DNA from: JBAVQS01 sp049694275
Lineage (GTDB): Bacteria > Chloroflexota > Anaerolineae > UBA4142 > SHND01
Direction: 5' to 3'
NCBI GenBank assembly: GCA_049694275.1
Contig: JBAVQS010000175.1
Span: 1 to 17,676, forward strand
DNA: 17,676 nt
Shown here piece by piece: positions 6,921 to 13,392 of this stretch. The notes below the pieces were generated by a model. That model had not been told where the DNA came from and made no database searches. It saw only the letters and a list, made by a program, of their open reading frames with translations. Each line of letters opens with the position of its first letter. The first letter of the stretch is position 1. Position numbers and translations under genes: made by a program.

Positions 6921-7982
6921 GTGGGACTCGTTCGCGCACTCGCCTTTCTCATCGGTCTGGCCCTCGTCGCCGAGACGCTCTATTCGGCGATGGTGACCTT
7001 TGTCCTGCCGCGCAGCGCCAACGACCGGCTGACCCGCATCGTCTTTCTCGTGGTGCGCGCCCTTTTCAATTGGCGCGCGAACCGCGCCCGCTCCTATGAA
7101 GCGCGCGATCGGGTCATGGCGCTCTTCGCCCCGATGGGCCTCCTGCTCCTGCCGCCGGTCTGGCTAACGCTCATCCTGATCGGGTACATGGGGATGTTCT
7201 ATGCGCTGGGAATCTCGTCATGGCACGCGGCGTTTGCGGCCAGCGGCTCATCGCTCCTCACGCTCGGCTTTGCGCCGCTGGATGACCTGCCCCATCAGAT
7301 CCTGGCCTTTTCCGAGGCGACCATCGGCCTCGCCCTAGTCGCGCTCCTCATCGCCTATCTGCCGACCATCTATGCGGCGTTCAACAAGCGCGAGGTGGCC
7401 GTGACCATGCTCGAAGTGCGCGCCGGCTCGCCCCCGTGGGCGGTCGAGATGATCGAGCGCTATCACCGCATCCACGGGCTGGACCAGTTGGGCGCGCAGT
7501 GGGCCACCTGGGAAACGTGGTTCGCCGATATTGACGAAACCCATACGTCGCTCACCGCGCTCGTCTTTTTCCGCTCGCCCCGGCCCGATCATTCCTGGAT
7601 CACGGCGGCCGGCGCGGTTCTCGACGGCGCGGCGCTCGTCAATGCGGTGGTCGATATTCCGCACGATGCCCGCGCCGACCTGTGTATCCGGGCCGGGTTC
7701 CTCGCGCTGCGCCACATCGCCGATTTCTTCGCCATTCCCTACAACCCGGCGCCCAAACCGGACGACCCGATCAGCATCAACCGGTCCGAGTTTGACACCG
7801 CGTGCGAGCGGTTGGCCGCCAGCGGGGTGCCGCTGAAACCGAACCGCGATCAGGCATGGCGCGACTTTGCCGGGTGGCGCGTGAATTATGATACACCTCT
7901 GCTCGCCATCGCCGGGCTGACTATGGCCCCCTATGCGCCCTGGTCCTCGGACCGATCCTTGCGGCGCTGGAAAAAAATTTAA
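6921..7982 (+). CDS. Channel-like membrane protein with conserved soluble C-terminus
   Basis: From GTG 6921 this is 353 residues; the frame extends to TTG 6891, but the promoter argues against that start. Hydrophobic segments lie at about 5-29, 71-97 and 128-153. Between the last two is a short amphipathic stretch with SGSSLLTLGFAPLDDL (107-122). The layout (helix, re-entrant-like loop with T-L-G-F, helix) resembles the pore module of two-helix potassium channels, whose filter is T-V-G-Y-G, but the second filter glycine is not conserved. Residues 154-353 form a soluble domain containing WATWETWFADIDETHTS, RSP, and a helix-rich stretch with conserved His and Trp. No nucleotide-binding RCK motif is obvious. 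I regard it as an ion-channel-fold membrane protein of unknown function. A non-channel membrane sensor is the alternative. Confidence 0.75.
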   Translation: MGLVRALAFLIGLALVAETLYSAMVTFVLPRSANDRLTRIVFLVVRALFNWRANRARSYEARDRVMALFAPMGLLLLPPVWLTLILIGYMGMFYALGISSWHAAFAASGSSLLTLGFAPLDDLPHQILAFSEATIGLALVALLIAYLPTIYAAFNKREVAVTMLEVRAGSPPWAVEMIERYHRIHGLDQLGAQWATWETWFADIDETHTSLTALVFFRSPRPDHSWITAAGAVLDGAALVNAVVDIPHDARADLCIRAGFLALRHIADFFAIPYNPAPKPDDPISINRSEFDTACERLAASGVPLKPNRDQAWRDFAGWRVNYDTPLLAIAGLTMAPYAPWSSDRSLRRWKKI

Positions 7983-8013
7983 CCGGCGGGATGCATCTGC
8001 CCGCGAGAACCCT

Positions 8014-9252
8014 ATGACTCTCCGAACTCTCTCCCCTACAATTGCCCGTCGCCTTGCCATTACCCGCCAGCAGCTTGCCGGCCCGCGGCCGGCGGCGGAT
8101 GCCGCCGGGATCATGGAGGTGACACGCGCCCTGGGCTGTTTGCAGCTCGACCCCATCAGCGTCGTCGCGCGCAGCCACCAGCTTGTGCTCTGGAGCCGGC
8201 TCGGCGCCTATGACCTGGCGGAGCTGGATCGCGTGATGTGGCAGGAGCGCCGACTGTTTGAATACTGGGCGCACTGCGCCTCCATCGTGCTCACCGAGGA
8301 TTACTCCCTCTTCAGCCGCAGGATGCGCCGCTATCCGGGAAAAGACGGTCCCTGGTCGGATCGTGTGCGCCAGTGGAGGCAGGATAACGCCCCGCTCCGT
8401 CGGCTGATCCTTTCCGAAATCCGGCGGCGCGGGCCGCTCCCCTCGCGCTATTTCGAAGAGAAGGGAATTCAGACCCAGCACTGGGTCTCGACCGGCTGGA
8501 CCAGCGGCCGGAACATCAGCCGAATGCTGGATTTTCTCTGGATGCAGGGCAAGATCATGGTGGCGGGCCGCGCCGGCATCCAAAAGCTCTGGGACCTGTC
8601 CGAGCGATGTCTCCCCGACTGGACCCCGCGCGAGTTGCTCTCCGAACGCGAGATTGGCTTGCGCGCCGCGCAGCGCTCGCTCCGGGCGCTCGGGGTCGCG
8701 CCGCTGCGGCACATCGATCGGCATTTTACCCGCGGGCGCTACCCCGACCTCGCCGGGACTCTTGCCGAACTGGAGCGCGCGCAGAAAATCGAGCGCGTGC
8801 AGGTTCAAAATGGCAAAGAGGCATGGCCGGGGACCTGGTACATTCATACCGACGACCTGCCGCTGCTGGAACGCCTGGAACGGGGGGAGTGGGCGCCGCG
8901 CACAACGCTCCTCTCGCCCTTTGACAATCTCATCTGTGACCGGCAGCGCACGCAGCTCTTATTCGACTTTAAATACACCATCGAAATCTATACGCCCAGC
9001 GCCAGGCGCCAGTACGGTTACTATGTGCTCCCGATCTTGCACGGCGACCGGTTGATCGGGCGGCTCGATCCGGTGATGGACCGCGCGAATGCGCGCCTCG
9101 TGGTCAACGCGATCCATGCCGAGCCGGACGCGCCGCGCACGCCCGAAACGGGGCGGGCCATTGCAGACTCGTTACAAGAGCTCGCCCGCTTTCTCGGCGC
9201 CCGCGACATTGTCTATCCGCGCCGCATGCCCACCACCTGGAGGGTTCGATGA
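8014..9252 (+). CDS. AlkX/YcaQ-type DNA glycosylase (HTH_42 family)
   Basis: This 412-residue protein belongs to the winged-helix YcaQ/AlkZ superfamily, which removes bulky N-alkylated bases and unhooks interstrand crosslinks. Hallmarks seen are CLQLDPISVVARSH at residues 42-55, LFEYWAHCAS about 40 residues later, LLSPFDNLICDR in the last third, IEIYTPSARRQYGYYVLPIL, and GRLDPVMDR. The catalytic-loop tripeptide is Q-L-D (44-46), the Q-phi-D form of the YcaQ/AlkX branch rather than the Q-phi-Q of antibiotic-producer AlkZ. The frame is open upstream to 7933, inside the previous gene. ATG 8014 was chosen because homology begins shortly after it. No clear ribosome site precedes it, and it sits 31 nt after the channel-like gene, so co-transcription is likely. 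Confidence 0.87.
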   Translation: MTLRTLSPTIARRLAITRQQLAGPRPAADAAGIMEVTRALGCLQLDPISVVARSHQLVLWSRLGAYDLAELDRVMWQERRLFEYWAHCASIVLTEDYSLFSRRMRRYPGKDGPWSDRVRQWRQDNAPLRRLILSEIRRRGPLPSRYFEEKGIQTQHWVSTGWTSGRNISRMLDFLWMQGKIMVAGRAGIQKLWDLSERCLPDWTPRELLSEREIGLRAAQRSLRALGVAPLRHIDRHFTRGRYPDLAGTLAELERAQKIERVQVQNGKEAWPGTWYIHTDDLPLLERLERGEWAPRTTLLSPFDNLICDRQRTQLLFDFKYTIEIYTPSARRQYGYYVLPILHGDRLIGRLDPVMDRANARLVVNAIHAEPDAPRTPETGRAIADSLQELARFLGARDIVYPRRMPTTWRVR

Positions 9253-9259
9253 GCCCCCC

Positions 9260-9346
9260 TGTTTTTTCTCGGCGTAACGCGTTATACTAGAGCCTATTCA
9301 CACGTCCGTTCGTATAGAACCTACACCTTTACACTCAAAGAGGAGG
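9260..9346 (+). promoter_or_regulatory. Probable promoter and leader of the 9352 gene
   Basis: TATACT at 9283-9288 is a good -10 match. The -35 region, 17 nt upstream, is only TGTTTT (9260-9265), a weak match. A transcript starting near 9295 would have a leader of about 55-60 nt ending in the ribosome site AGAGGAGG (9339-9346), 5 nt before the ATG. Unlike the promoters at 2361 and 6907, this one specifies a normal leader. Confidence 0.45.
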
Positions 9347-9351
9347 CCACA

Positions 9352-10050
9352 ATGAACTGGGACAATCGTCTCGATGCGCTGGGCATCAAGTCCACCGCCA
9401 CCCCGAACGCCAAATGGACCGCACTGTCGGTCGTCTATCAGGATGAGAGCCAGGCGCAAGGAAATCACATCATTCTCTTTACGGTACAGGACGCGCAGGG
9501 CAAGCCCGCCGCGAATGTCCCCTGCATCGTCGATTGGGTCGGACGCGACGCCGGGGATGTGCCGACGCGGGTCATGACGGATGACCAGGGGACGGCCAAT
9601 GTGCCGATCTATGCCAACCTCGACATTAACAAGCTGAACGGCCCGTACTTTGCCTATGTTGAAAGCCAGGCCGTCAGCGATGTGGTCAGCGGGATGGGCT
9701 TGCCCGAGCATCACCACGTCAACTATCTACTAACCTTTGGTCCCAAATCGACCGTCACCACGCCGACGCCGACCCCGCCCACCCAGACGCTCGCAGAAAC
9801 GGCTCTGGCCGCTGCCAAAGCGGTGACATGGATGCCGGTGAACAACGGCTCGGCGCTCTGGAACTATGCCAAGGCGAACGGCCTCCAGGACCAGCAGACC
9901 GACGAGATCAAGTTCACATATAATGGCGCCGATTACCTCGTCCAGGTGTTCAACCTCGGCATTGTCTATGTCAAGGTCGGCGACTGGGGCAACATCCAGG
10001 TTCTCCAAAAAGAGTCCCCGCCGCACCTCAAGACCGTCGGGCAGATCTAA
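9352..10050 (+). CDS. Two-domain protein of unknown function, Ig-like plus C-terminal module
   Basis: This 232-residue protein starts at an ATG behind an excellent ribosome site. It has no signal peptide or membrane segment. Residues about 8-130 look like a beta-sandwich (Ig-like/Big-type) unit: a variable word 'VYQDESQAQGNHIILFTVQD' at 28-47, then DAQGKPAANVP, TDDQGTANVPIYAN, and YFAYVESQAVSDVVSGMG with a histidine cluster (EHHHVN, 119-124). A Thr/Pro linker (TTPTPTPPTQT, 136-146) leads to residues 147-232, with a helix and then FTYNGADYLVQVFNLGIVYV and KVGDWGNI, suggesting a small beta-rich module. I recall comparable modules beside cell-wall hydrolase domains in Chloroflexota and phages, but no catalytic domain is present here. 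Function unknown; carbohydrate or wall binding is a guess. Confidence 0.75.
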   Translation: MNWDNRLDALGIKSTATPNAKWTALSVVYQDESQAQGNHIILFTVQDAQGKPAANVPCIVDWVGRDAGDVPTRVMTDDQGTANVPIYANLDINKLNGPYFAYVESQAVSDVVSGMGLPEHHHVNYLLTFGPKSTVTTPTPTPPTQTLAETALAAAKAVTWMPVNNGSALWNYAKANGLQDQQTDEIKFTYNGADYLVQVFNLGIVYVKVGDWGNIQVLQKESPPHLKTVGQI

Positions 10051-10073
10051 TCGACGGCATGACCCGGTAATGA

Positions 10074-10113
10074 ACAGCGGACACGAATAGGAAATTCTAT
10101 TCGTGTCCGCTGT
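10074..10113. terminator. 17-bp stem-loop between convergent genes
   Basis: Perfect arms 10074-10090 (ending GACACGAATAG) and 10097-10113, with loop GAAATT. It stands between the stop of the + strand gene ending at 10050 and the stop of the - strand gene ending at 10172, where a bidirectional terminator is expected. Neither side has a run of T, so termination may be Rho-assisted or the element may only stabilise the 3' ends. Confidence 0.65.
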
Positions 10114-10171
10114 GTGTCGGATGGCCGGGTTGGTGGTCTGGCTTGTGCCAGCAGCATCCCGGGTTATTTGG

Positions 10172-10636
10172 TTACTTAACGGCGGTGACCTCTTTGACCA
10201 CTTCGTTCACGAGCCGCCCGTCGGCGCGGCCTTTCAGCCTTTGCGACGATTCGCGCATGACTTTGGGAAACTCTTTGGTCCCCAGTTCGGCGACCACCTT
10301 TTCCACCTCGGCCTTGATCTCGTCGCGCGTCATCTGTTTGGGCATGTACTTGTCGAGCACGCGGATCTCCGCCTCTTCCTTGGCGGCCAGCTCCGGGCGG
10401 TTCCCCTTTTGATAGAGCTCAATCGAATCGCGTCGCTGCTTGATCTGGTTCTCGACCACGCGGGCCAGGTCGGCCTCGGTCACCGGCTGCCCATATTGCA
10501 AATTCTTGGGGTCAGTGCGCGCCATCTCCAGGTTCGAGATAGCCGCCTTGAGCATCCGGATGGCGCGCAGGCGGTCCTCGTCTTTGCTCCGCATCGCGTC
10601 CTTCAAATCTTCACTCAACAGTTCTTTTAATCCCAT
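10172..10636 (-). CDS. GatB/YqeY-domain protein
   Basis: This 154-residue protein is a full-length stand-alone YqeY, the helical domain also found at the C-terminus of GatB in the tRNA-dependent amidotransferase. Family features visible are an N-terminal helix, MGLKELLSEDLKDAMRSKD, then LRAIRMLKAAISNLEM at 23-38, the central VVENQIKQRRDSIELYQKGN, and the C-terminal GRADGRLVNEVVKE (139-152 region). The ATG at 10636 is preceded by GGAGG five bases upstream. The open frame continues upstream to 10864 but lies in the cupin gene. It overlaps the cupin gene by 10 nt and is the last gene of the cluster. The YqeY role is not firmly known; tRNA-related activity is inferred from the GatB resemblance. 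Confidence 0.93.
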   Translation of the reverse strand: MGLKELLSEDLKDAMRSKDEDRLRAIRMLKAAISNLEMARTDPKNLQYGQPVTEADLARVVENQIKQRRDSIELYQKGNRPELAAKEEAEIRVLDKYMPKQMTRDEIKAEVEKVVAELGTKEFPKVMRESSQRLKGRADGRLVNEVVKEVTAVK

Positions 10637-11022
10637 TTTTGCCTCCACGGCATTCTTTTCATAAACGCCTGCCACAAGAGCCGGACGGCGCGCCGGAGAT
10701 AGACACGCTCGCTCACCGTCTCGCGCAGCACCCAGCAGTCCGTCCCATCCGCGCGTAGGCCGTGCCGTACGCCGACCGGGACATACAACATCGTCCCCGG
10801 CCCGGCGCGGACCTCCTGCCCATCGACGAGCAAAGTCCCTTCCCCTTGCAGCACGTCGAAACATTCGTCCTTGTGCGCATGCACGTGCACCGGCACCGCC
10901 TGCCCGCGCTGCAAGCAGAGCAGCCGCCCAAAGAACGCCTCGCCGTCAAACAGGTTGAGATTGACCAACTGCTCCGCGGCAAAGCGCTGCGCGTCCTGCG
11001 TTTGAATCAATTGAAAACGCAT
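10627..11022 (-). CDS. Single-domain cupin protein
   Basis: This 131-residue small beta-barrel protein carries both cupin motifs. Motif 1 has H46-x-H48-(x)4-E53-(x)6-G60. Motif 2 has G76 ... P82-x-G84-x-x-H87. H46, H48, E53 and H87 are the expected metal ligands, so a bound divalent metal is likely. Residues 105-131 are a basic, Trp-rich tail beyond the barrel (QAFMKRMPWRQKWD) whose codons overlap the start of the YqeY gene. It begins 15 nt after the quinone oxidoreductase stop without an obvious ribosome site, suggesting coupled translation. The reaction cannot be told from sequence; sugar, hormone-like or small-molecule binding are all known for such cupins. Confidence 0.88.
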   Translation of the reverse strand: MRFQLIQTQDAQRFAAEQLVNLNLFDGEAFFGRLLCLQRGQAVPVHVHAHKDECFDVLQGEGTLLVDGQEVRAGPGTMLYVPVGVRHGLRADGTDCWVLRETVSERVYLRRAVRLLWQAFMKRMPWRQKWD

Positions 11023-11037
11023 CGTTAAACTGTGCGG

Positions 11038-12009
11038 CTAGGGGACAAGCAAGACCTTACCCATGGCGGCGCGGCTGGCGAGAAAGCGCTGCGCGTCCGC
11101 CGCCTGCGCGAGTGGGAACGTCTTGGCAATCCGCACCTTGAGCTTGCCTTCGCCGATCCAGGTAAACAGGTCGCCGGCGCGCTGCGCCAGTTCGGTCCGG
11201 TCCCGCACATAATACCCCAGTGTCGGGCGCGTCAAAAAGAGCGCCCCCTTGGCGTTCAGGACCTGCGGGTCGAGCGGCGGCACGGGCCCCGAGGATTGTC
11301 CAAAGAGCACCATATAGCCGCGCGGGCGCAGGCAGTTCAGGCTCCGGTCAAAGGTGTCCTTGCCCACCGAGTCATAGACAACGTTCACTCCCTTGCCGCC
11401 GGTGAGGCGTTTGACCTCCGGCTCAAAATCGGTCTGCGTATAATGAATGACCTCGTCGGCGCCGGACTCGCGGGCGATGGCGAGTTTTCCCTCGCTCCCC
11501 GCCGTCGCCAGCACGCGCGCGCCGCACAGCTTGGCGATCTGCACCAGCAGCGCGCCGGTGCCGCCGCCGGCCGCGTGGATGAGCGCGGTGTCACCCGGCT
11601 TGAGCGGATAGGTGCTCCGGGCGAGATAGTGCGCCGTCATCCCCTGCAAAATGACCGCCGCCGCGTCCTGACTCCTCACGCCCGGCGGGATCGGGAGGGC
11701 GAGCCACGCCGGGACGACCGCATACTCGGCATACGACCGCATCTGCCCCCAGTATGCGACGACCCGGTCACCCACCTTGACGCCGTCGACCTCTGGCCCG
11801 ACTGCATCCACGACGCCTGCCCCTTCCTGTCCAAGCATCGCGGGCAAGGGGGTCTTGTACTGGCCAAGGCGCAGATAGTTATCGATAAAGTTCACCCCGA
11901 TCGCTTCGAGCTTGAGGCGCACCTGGCCGGCGCCCGGTTCGGGCATCGGCACATCCTCATACTGCAACACTTCGGGGCCACCGACTTGATGGAAACGAAC
12001 CGCTTTCAT
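11038..12009 (-). CDS. Zinc-independent quinone oxidoreductase (MDR superfamily)
   Basis: This 323-residue protein is the usual length for NADPH:quinone reductase (QOR) of the medium-chain dehydrogenase/reductase superfamily, which transfers electrons from NADPH to quinones or enone carbonyls in the cytoplasm. It starts MKAVRFHQVGGPEVL. It has the QOR N-terminal signature NFIDNYLRLGQYK (40-52), GQEGAGVV at 60-67 where zinc enzymes would have their GHE metal site, and the nucleotide loop AAGGGTGALLVQIAK (146-160). The catalytic zinc ligands of alcohol dehydrogenases are absent. GGAG lies 8 nt before the ATG. It is first in a - strand cluster with the cupin and YqeY genes. Confidence 0.94.
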   Translation of the reverse strand: MKAVRFHQVGGPEVLQYEDVPMPEPGAGQVRLKLEAIGVNFIDNYLRLGQYKTPLPAMLGQEGAGVVDAVGPEVDGVKVGDRVVAYWGQMRSYAEYAVVPAWLALPIPPGVRSQDAAAVILQGMTAHYLARSTYPLKPGDTALIHAAGGGTGALLVQIAKLCGARVLATAGSEGKLAIARESGADEVIHYTQTDFEPEVKRLTGGKGVNVVYDSVGKDTFDRSLNCLRPRGYMVLFGQSSGPVPPLDPQVLNAKGALFLTRPTLGYYVRDRTELAQRAGDLFTWIGEGKLKVRIAKTFPLAQAADAQRFLASRAAMGKVLLVP

Positions 12010-12140
12010 CTATAAGCTCCTTTTTCACAGAATGGCGCAGAGCGCAAAAAAAGATGTAATTCAGCGGAGCAACATCGACTGGAACCCTTTGTTAGCCCAT
12101 GCTCTGCAATAAAGTTCCGCCCTGCCACTGCATCGCGTTG
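12010..12140. other. AT-rich intergenic region upstream of the oxidoreductase
   Basis: No gene is supported here. The interval holds the ribosome site of the oxidoreductase (complement of CTCC at 12017-12020), an A-rich run at 12046-12052, and two nested inverted word pairs: GCAGAGC/GCTCTGC at 12037-12043 and 12101-12107, and GATGT/ACATC at 12053-12057 and 12073-12077. No convincing -35/-10 pair for the - strand gene was found, and no terminator for the small gene ending at 12141. Confidence 0.4.
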
Positions 12141-12338
12141 CTATCTATCCTTGTTTTTTCGTGTTTCTATCCATGGAAAGATAATGCCGAAAAGGATGGC
12201 GAAACGAAACGATGTCTCCCAATCTATAATGCTTGCTCCATGAACGATGATGTTCCAAAGCCAAGTCACAATGATGGAAACAATCAGGGTTACAGCGAAC
12301 ACGGTTACAAAATCAACGAGCAATTTCTTGATGTTCAT
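12141..12338 (-). CDS. Small two-helix membrane protein, unknown function
   Basis: This 65-residue protein begins at an ATG with AAGGAG 8 nt upstream, which marks it as a real gene despite its size. Residues about 5-33 and 44-57 are strongly hydrophobic, separated by the short polar turn HGASIIDWETSF (33-44). The ending ETRKNKDR is basic, so by the positive-inside rule both ends are probably cytoplasmic. The central G-A-x-x-x-D-W-E-T-x-F-R-F-A word looks like conserved-family sequence rather than random coding; I recall similar small 'hypothetical' proteins but no function. The surrounding DNA is AT-richer than the chromosome average, hinting at different ancestry. A + strand frame overlapping it (12099-12422) has no such features. 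Confidence 0.78.
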   Translation of the reverse strand: MNIKKLLVDFVTVFAVTLIVSIIVTWLWNIIVHGASIIDWETSFRFAILFGIIFPWIETRKNKDR

Positions 12339-12380
12339 TTCTCAGTCTCCTTGAGGTTAGAGAGACGGTTCAGGGGAAAT

Positions 12381-12447
12381 AAAAAAACAAGGCATTCTTC
12401 GGTGAGAATTCATCTCATTTGAAAAAACGAAGAAAAGCCCTGTTTTT
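12381..12447 (-). terminator. Long hairpin terminator downstream of tRNA-Pro
   Basis: Read on the - strand, AAAAACAGGGC plus TTTTCTTCG pairs with CGAAGAAT plus GCCTTGTTTTTTT. This gives a stem of about 19 bp with one wobble and one mismatch, followed by a strong T-run and then TATTT. The roughly 25-nt loop contains a small inner hairpin (TGAG/CTCA). It lies 11 nt past the tRNA 3' end and separates the tRNA from the small membrane protein gene. Confidence 0.8.
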
Positions 12448-12458
12448 GTGTATCAGAG

Positions 12459-12532
12459 TCGGGGCGAGAGGATTTGAACCTCCGGCCTCTTCGTCCCGAA
12501 CGAAGCGCGCTACCGAGCTGCGCTACGCCCCG
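12459..12532 (-). tRNA. tRNA-Pro with anticodon CGG
   Basis: A 74-nt cloverleaf is readable. The acceptor stem pairs CGGGGCG with CGCCCCG, and A is the discriminator base. The D arm contains AGCTCGGTAGC. The anticodon arm is CTTCG-TTCGGGA-CGAAG, with CGG at positions 34-36, decoding CCG. The T arm is GGAGG-TTCAAAT-CCTCT. The C1-G72 pair is as expected for bacterial proline tRNAs. No CCA is encoded (CTC follows the discriminator), so it must be added enzymatically. Confidence 0.97.
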
Positions 12533-12543
12533 AACTCCCCGCT

Positions 12544-12572
12544 ATTATAAGCGCGAACGTGGTTTTGGTCAA
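12544..12572 (-). promoter_or_regulatory. Promoter of tRNA-Pro
   Basis: On the - strand, TTGACC (12572-12567), a 17-nt spacer, and TATAAT (12549-12544) form a near-perfect sigma-70-type promoter. Transcription would start near 12537, giving about a 5-nt leader before the tRNA. It lies in the 48 nt between the rsmG stop and the tRNA, so the tRNA is independently expressed. Confidence 0.88.
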
Positions 12573-12580
12573 AACGGGAA

Positions 12581-13303
12581 TCACAATGGTTTCTTTTCCG
12601 GCACGCCGGTCCGCCGCGGGTACCGGATGGGTGATGGGGAGACTTTATCCACCGTGACGAGGTAGCGGGTTTCGGGCGTCCCGGGCAGGTGAACCGGGAT
12701 GGTTCGCCCCCACCTTCCGCCCAGCTCGGCGGCGGCATGCCCGGCCGCCGCGATCTCTTGCTCTACTTCGATGCTCTTGTACGCGATGAAGGTTCCCCCG
12801 ACCCTGACGAATGGCAGGGTATACTCGACGAGGGTTCGCAGTTCTGCTACAGCGCGCGCCGTCGCAAAATCATATTCCTCGCGATAGTCCCCCTTTTGCC
12901 CCAGTTCCTCTGCCCGTCCCTTGAGCGTGACGACGTTGGTGAGGTCCAGCGCCCGCGCCAGTTGATCGAGAAAGATTGCCTTCTTGCCAGTCGCCTCCAG
13001 CAGTGTGACGTGCAGTTGCGGAAAGGCGATAGCCAGCGGCATTCCGGGAAACCCTGCGCCCGCGCCAACGTCGATCAGCCGCTTGCCCGCCAGCGCAACG
13101 CCGAACGGCTGAGGCAAAGCAAGCGCCGCCGAGAGGGAATCGAGAAAATGCTTGACGAGCACCTGTGGATATTCGGTGATCGCGGTGAGATTGACCCGGG
13201 CATTCCAATCGACCAGTTGGCGATAGTACAACTCAAAGCGGTCGAGCTGCGCCGGGGTCAGGTCGAGGCCGAACGCGCGTGCGCCTGTATCGAGAAGCGG
13301 CAT
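12581..13303 (-). CDS. rsmG: 16S rRNA (guanine(527)-N7)-methyltransferase RsmG
   Basis: This 240-residue protein is RsmG (GidB), which methylates N7 of G527 in 16S rRNA using AdoMet; loss is known to give low-level streptomycin resistance. The N-terminus has the family helix VDWNARVNLTAI (31-42), and KHFLDSL is at 51-57. The AdoMet loop is DVGAGAGFPGMPLAI (78-92), followed by LLEATGKKAIFLDQL (101-115). Then come ATARAVAEL (148-155) and a C-terminal YKSIEVEQEI (175-184). The open frame runs to 13375, but ATG 13303 has AAGGTGA about 10 nt upstream, and the upstream codons form the terminator hairpin of the preceding operon. It therefore lies between that terminator and the tRNA promoter. Confidence 0.95.
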   Translation of the reverse strand: MPLLDTGARAFGLDLTPAQLDRFELYYRQLVDWNARVNLTAITEYPQVLVKHFLDSLSAALALPQPFGVALAGKRLIDVGAGAGFPGMPLAIAFPQLHVTLLEATGKKAIFLDQLARALDLTNVVTLKGRAEELGQKGDYREEYDFATARAVAELRTLVEYTLPFVRVGGTFIAYKSIEVEQEIAAAGHAAAELGGRWGRTIPVHLPGTPETRYLVTVDKVSPSPIRYPRRTGVPEKKPL

Positions 13304-13329
13304 ACGCTGATCATCACCTTTCGCAGGAA

Positions 13330-13375
13330 TAAAAAGGTGTGGGCCGCGACATTTCGGCGAAACGTCGCGGCCCAC
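13330..13375 (-). terminator. Intrinsic terminator of the ABC/DUF4340 operon
   Basis: Arms 13364-13375 and 13339-13350 form a perfect 12-bp GC-rich stem (GTGGGCCGCGAC and complement). An inner TTTC/GAAA extension lies beyond one A-C mismatch. On the - strand it is followed by ACCTTTTTATT. It ends the operon 18 nt past the DUF4340 stop. Confidence 0.9.
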
Positions 13376-13392
13376 CGATCCATCTACTTGTG

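Noticed and set aside
7921..8847. 308-residue - strand frame opposite the glycosylase gene
   Set aside because: No recognisable motif and no start signal; the + strand has a clear YcaQ-family protein over the same DNA.
11032..12015. 327-residue + strand frame opposite the quinone oxidoreductase
   Set aside because: Almost exact antisense mirror of a full-length QOR gene.
12037..12107. Nested inverted words (GCAGAGC/GCTCTGC and GATGT/ACATC) suggestive of an integron attC site
   Set aside because: The required RYYYAAC and GTTRRRY core boxes are not both present (GTTAGCC does not fit), and no integrase gene is near.
12099..12422. 107-residue + strand frame across the small membrane protein and terminator
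   Set aside because: No ribosome site; it crosses the terminator hairpin of the tRNA; composition looks random. The - strand gene explains the region better.
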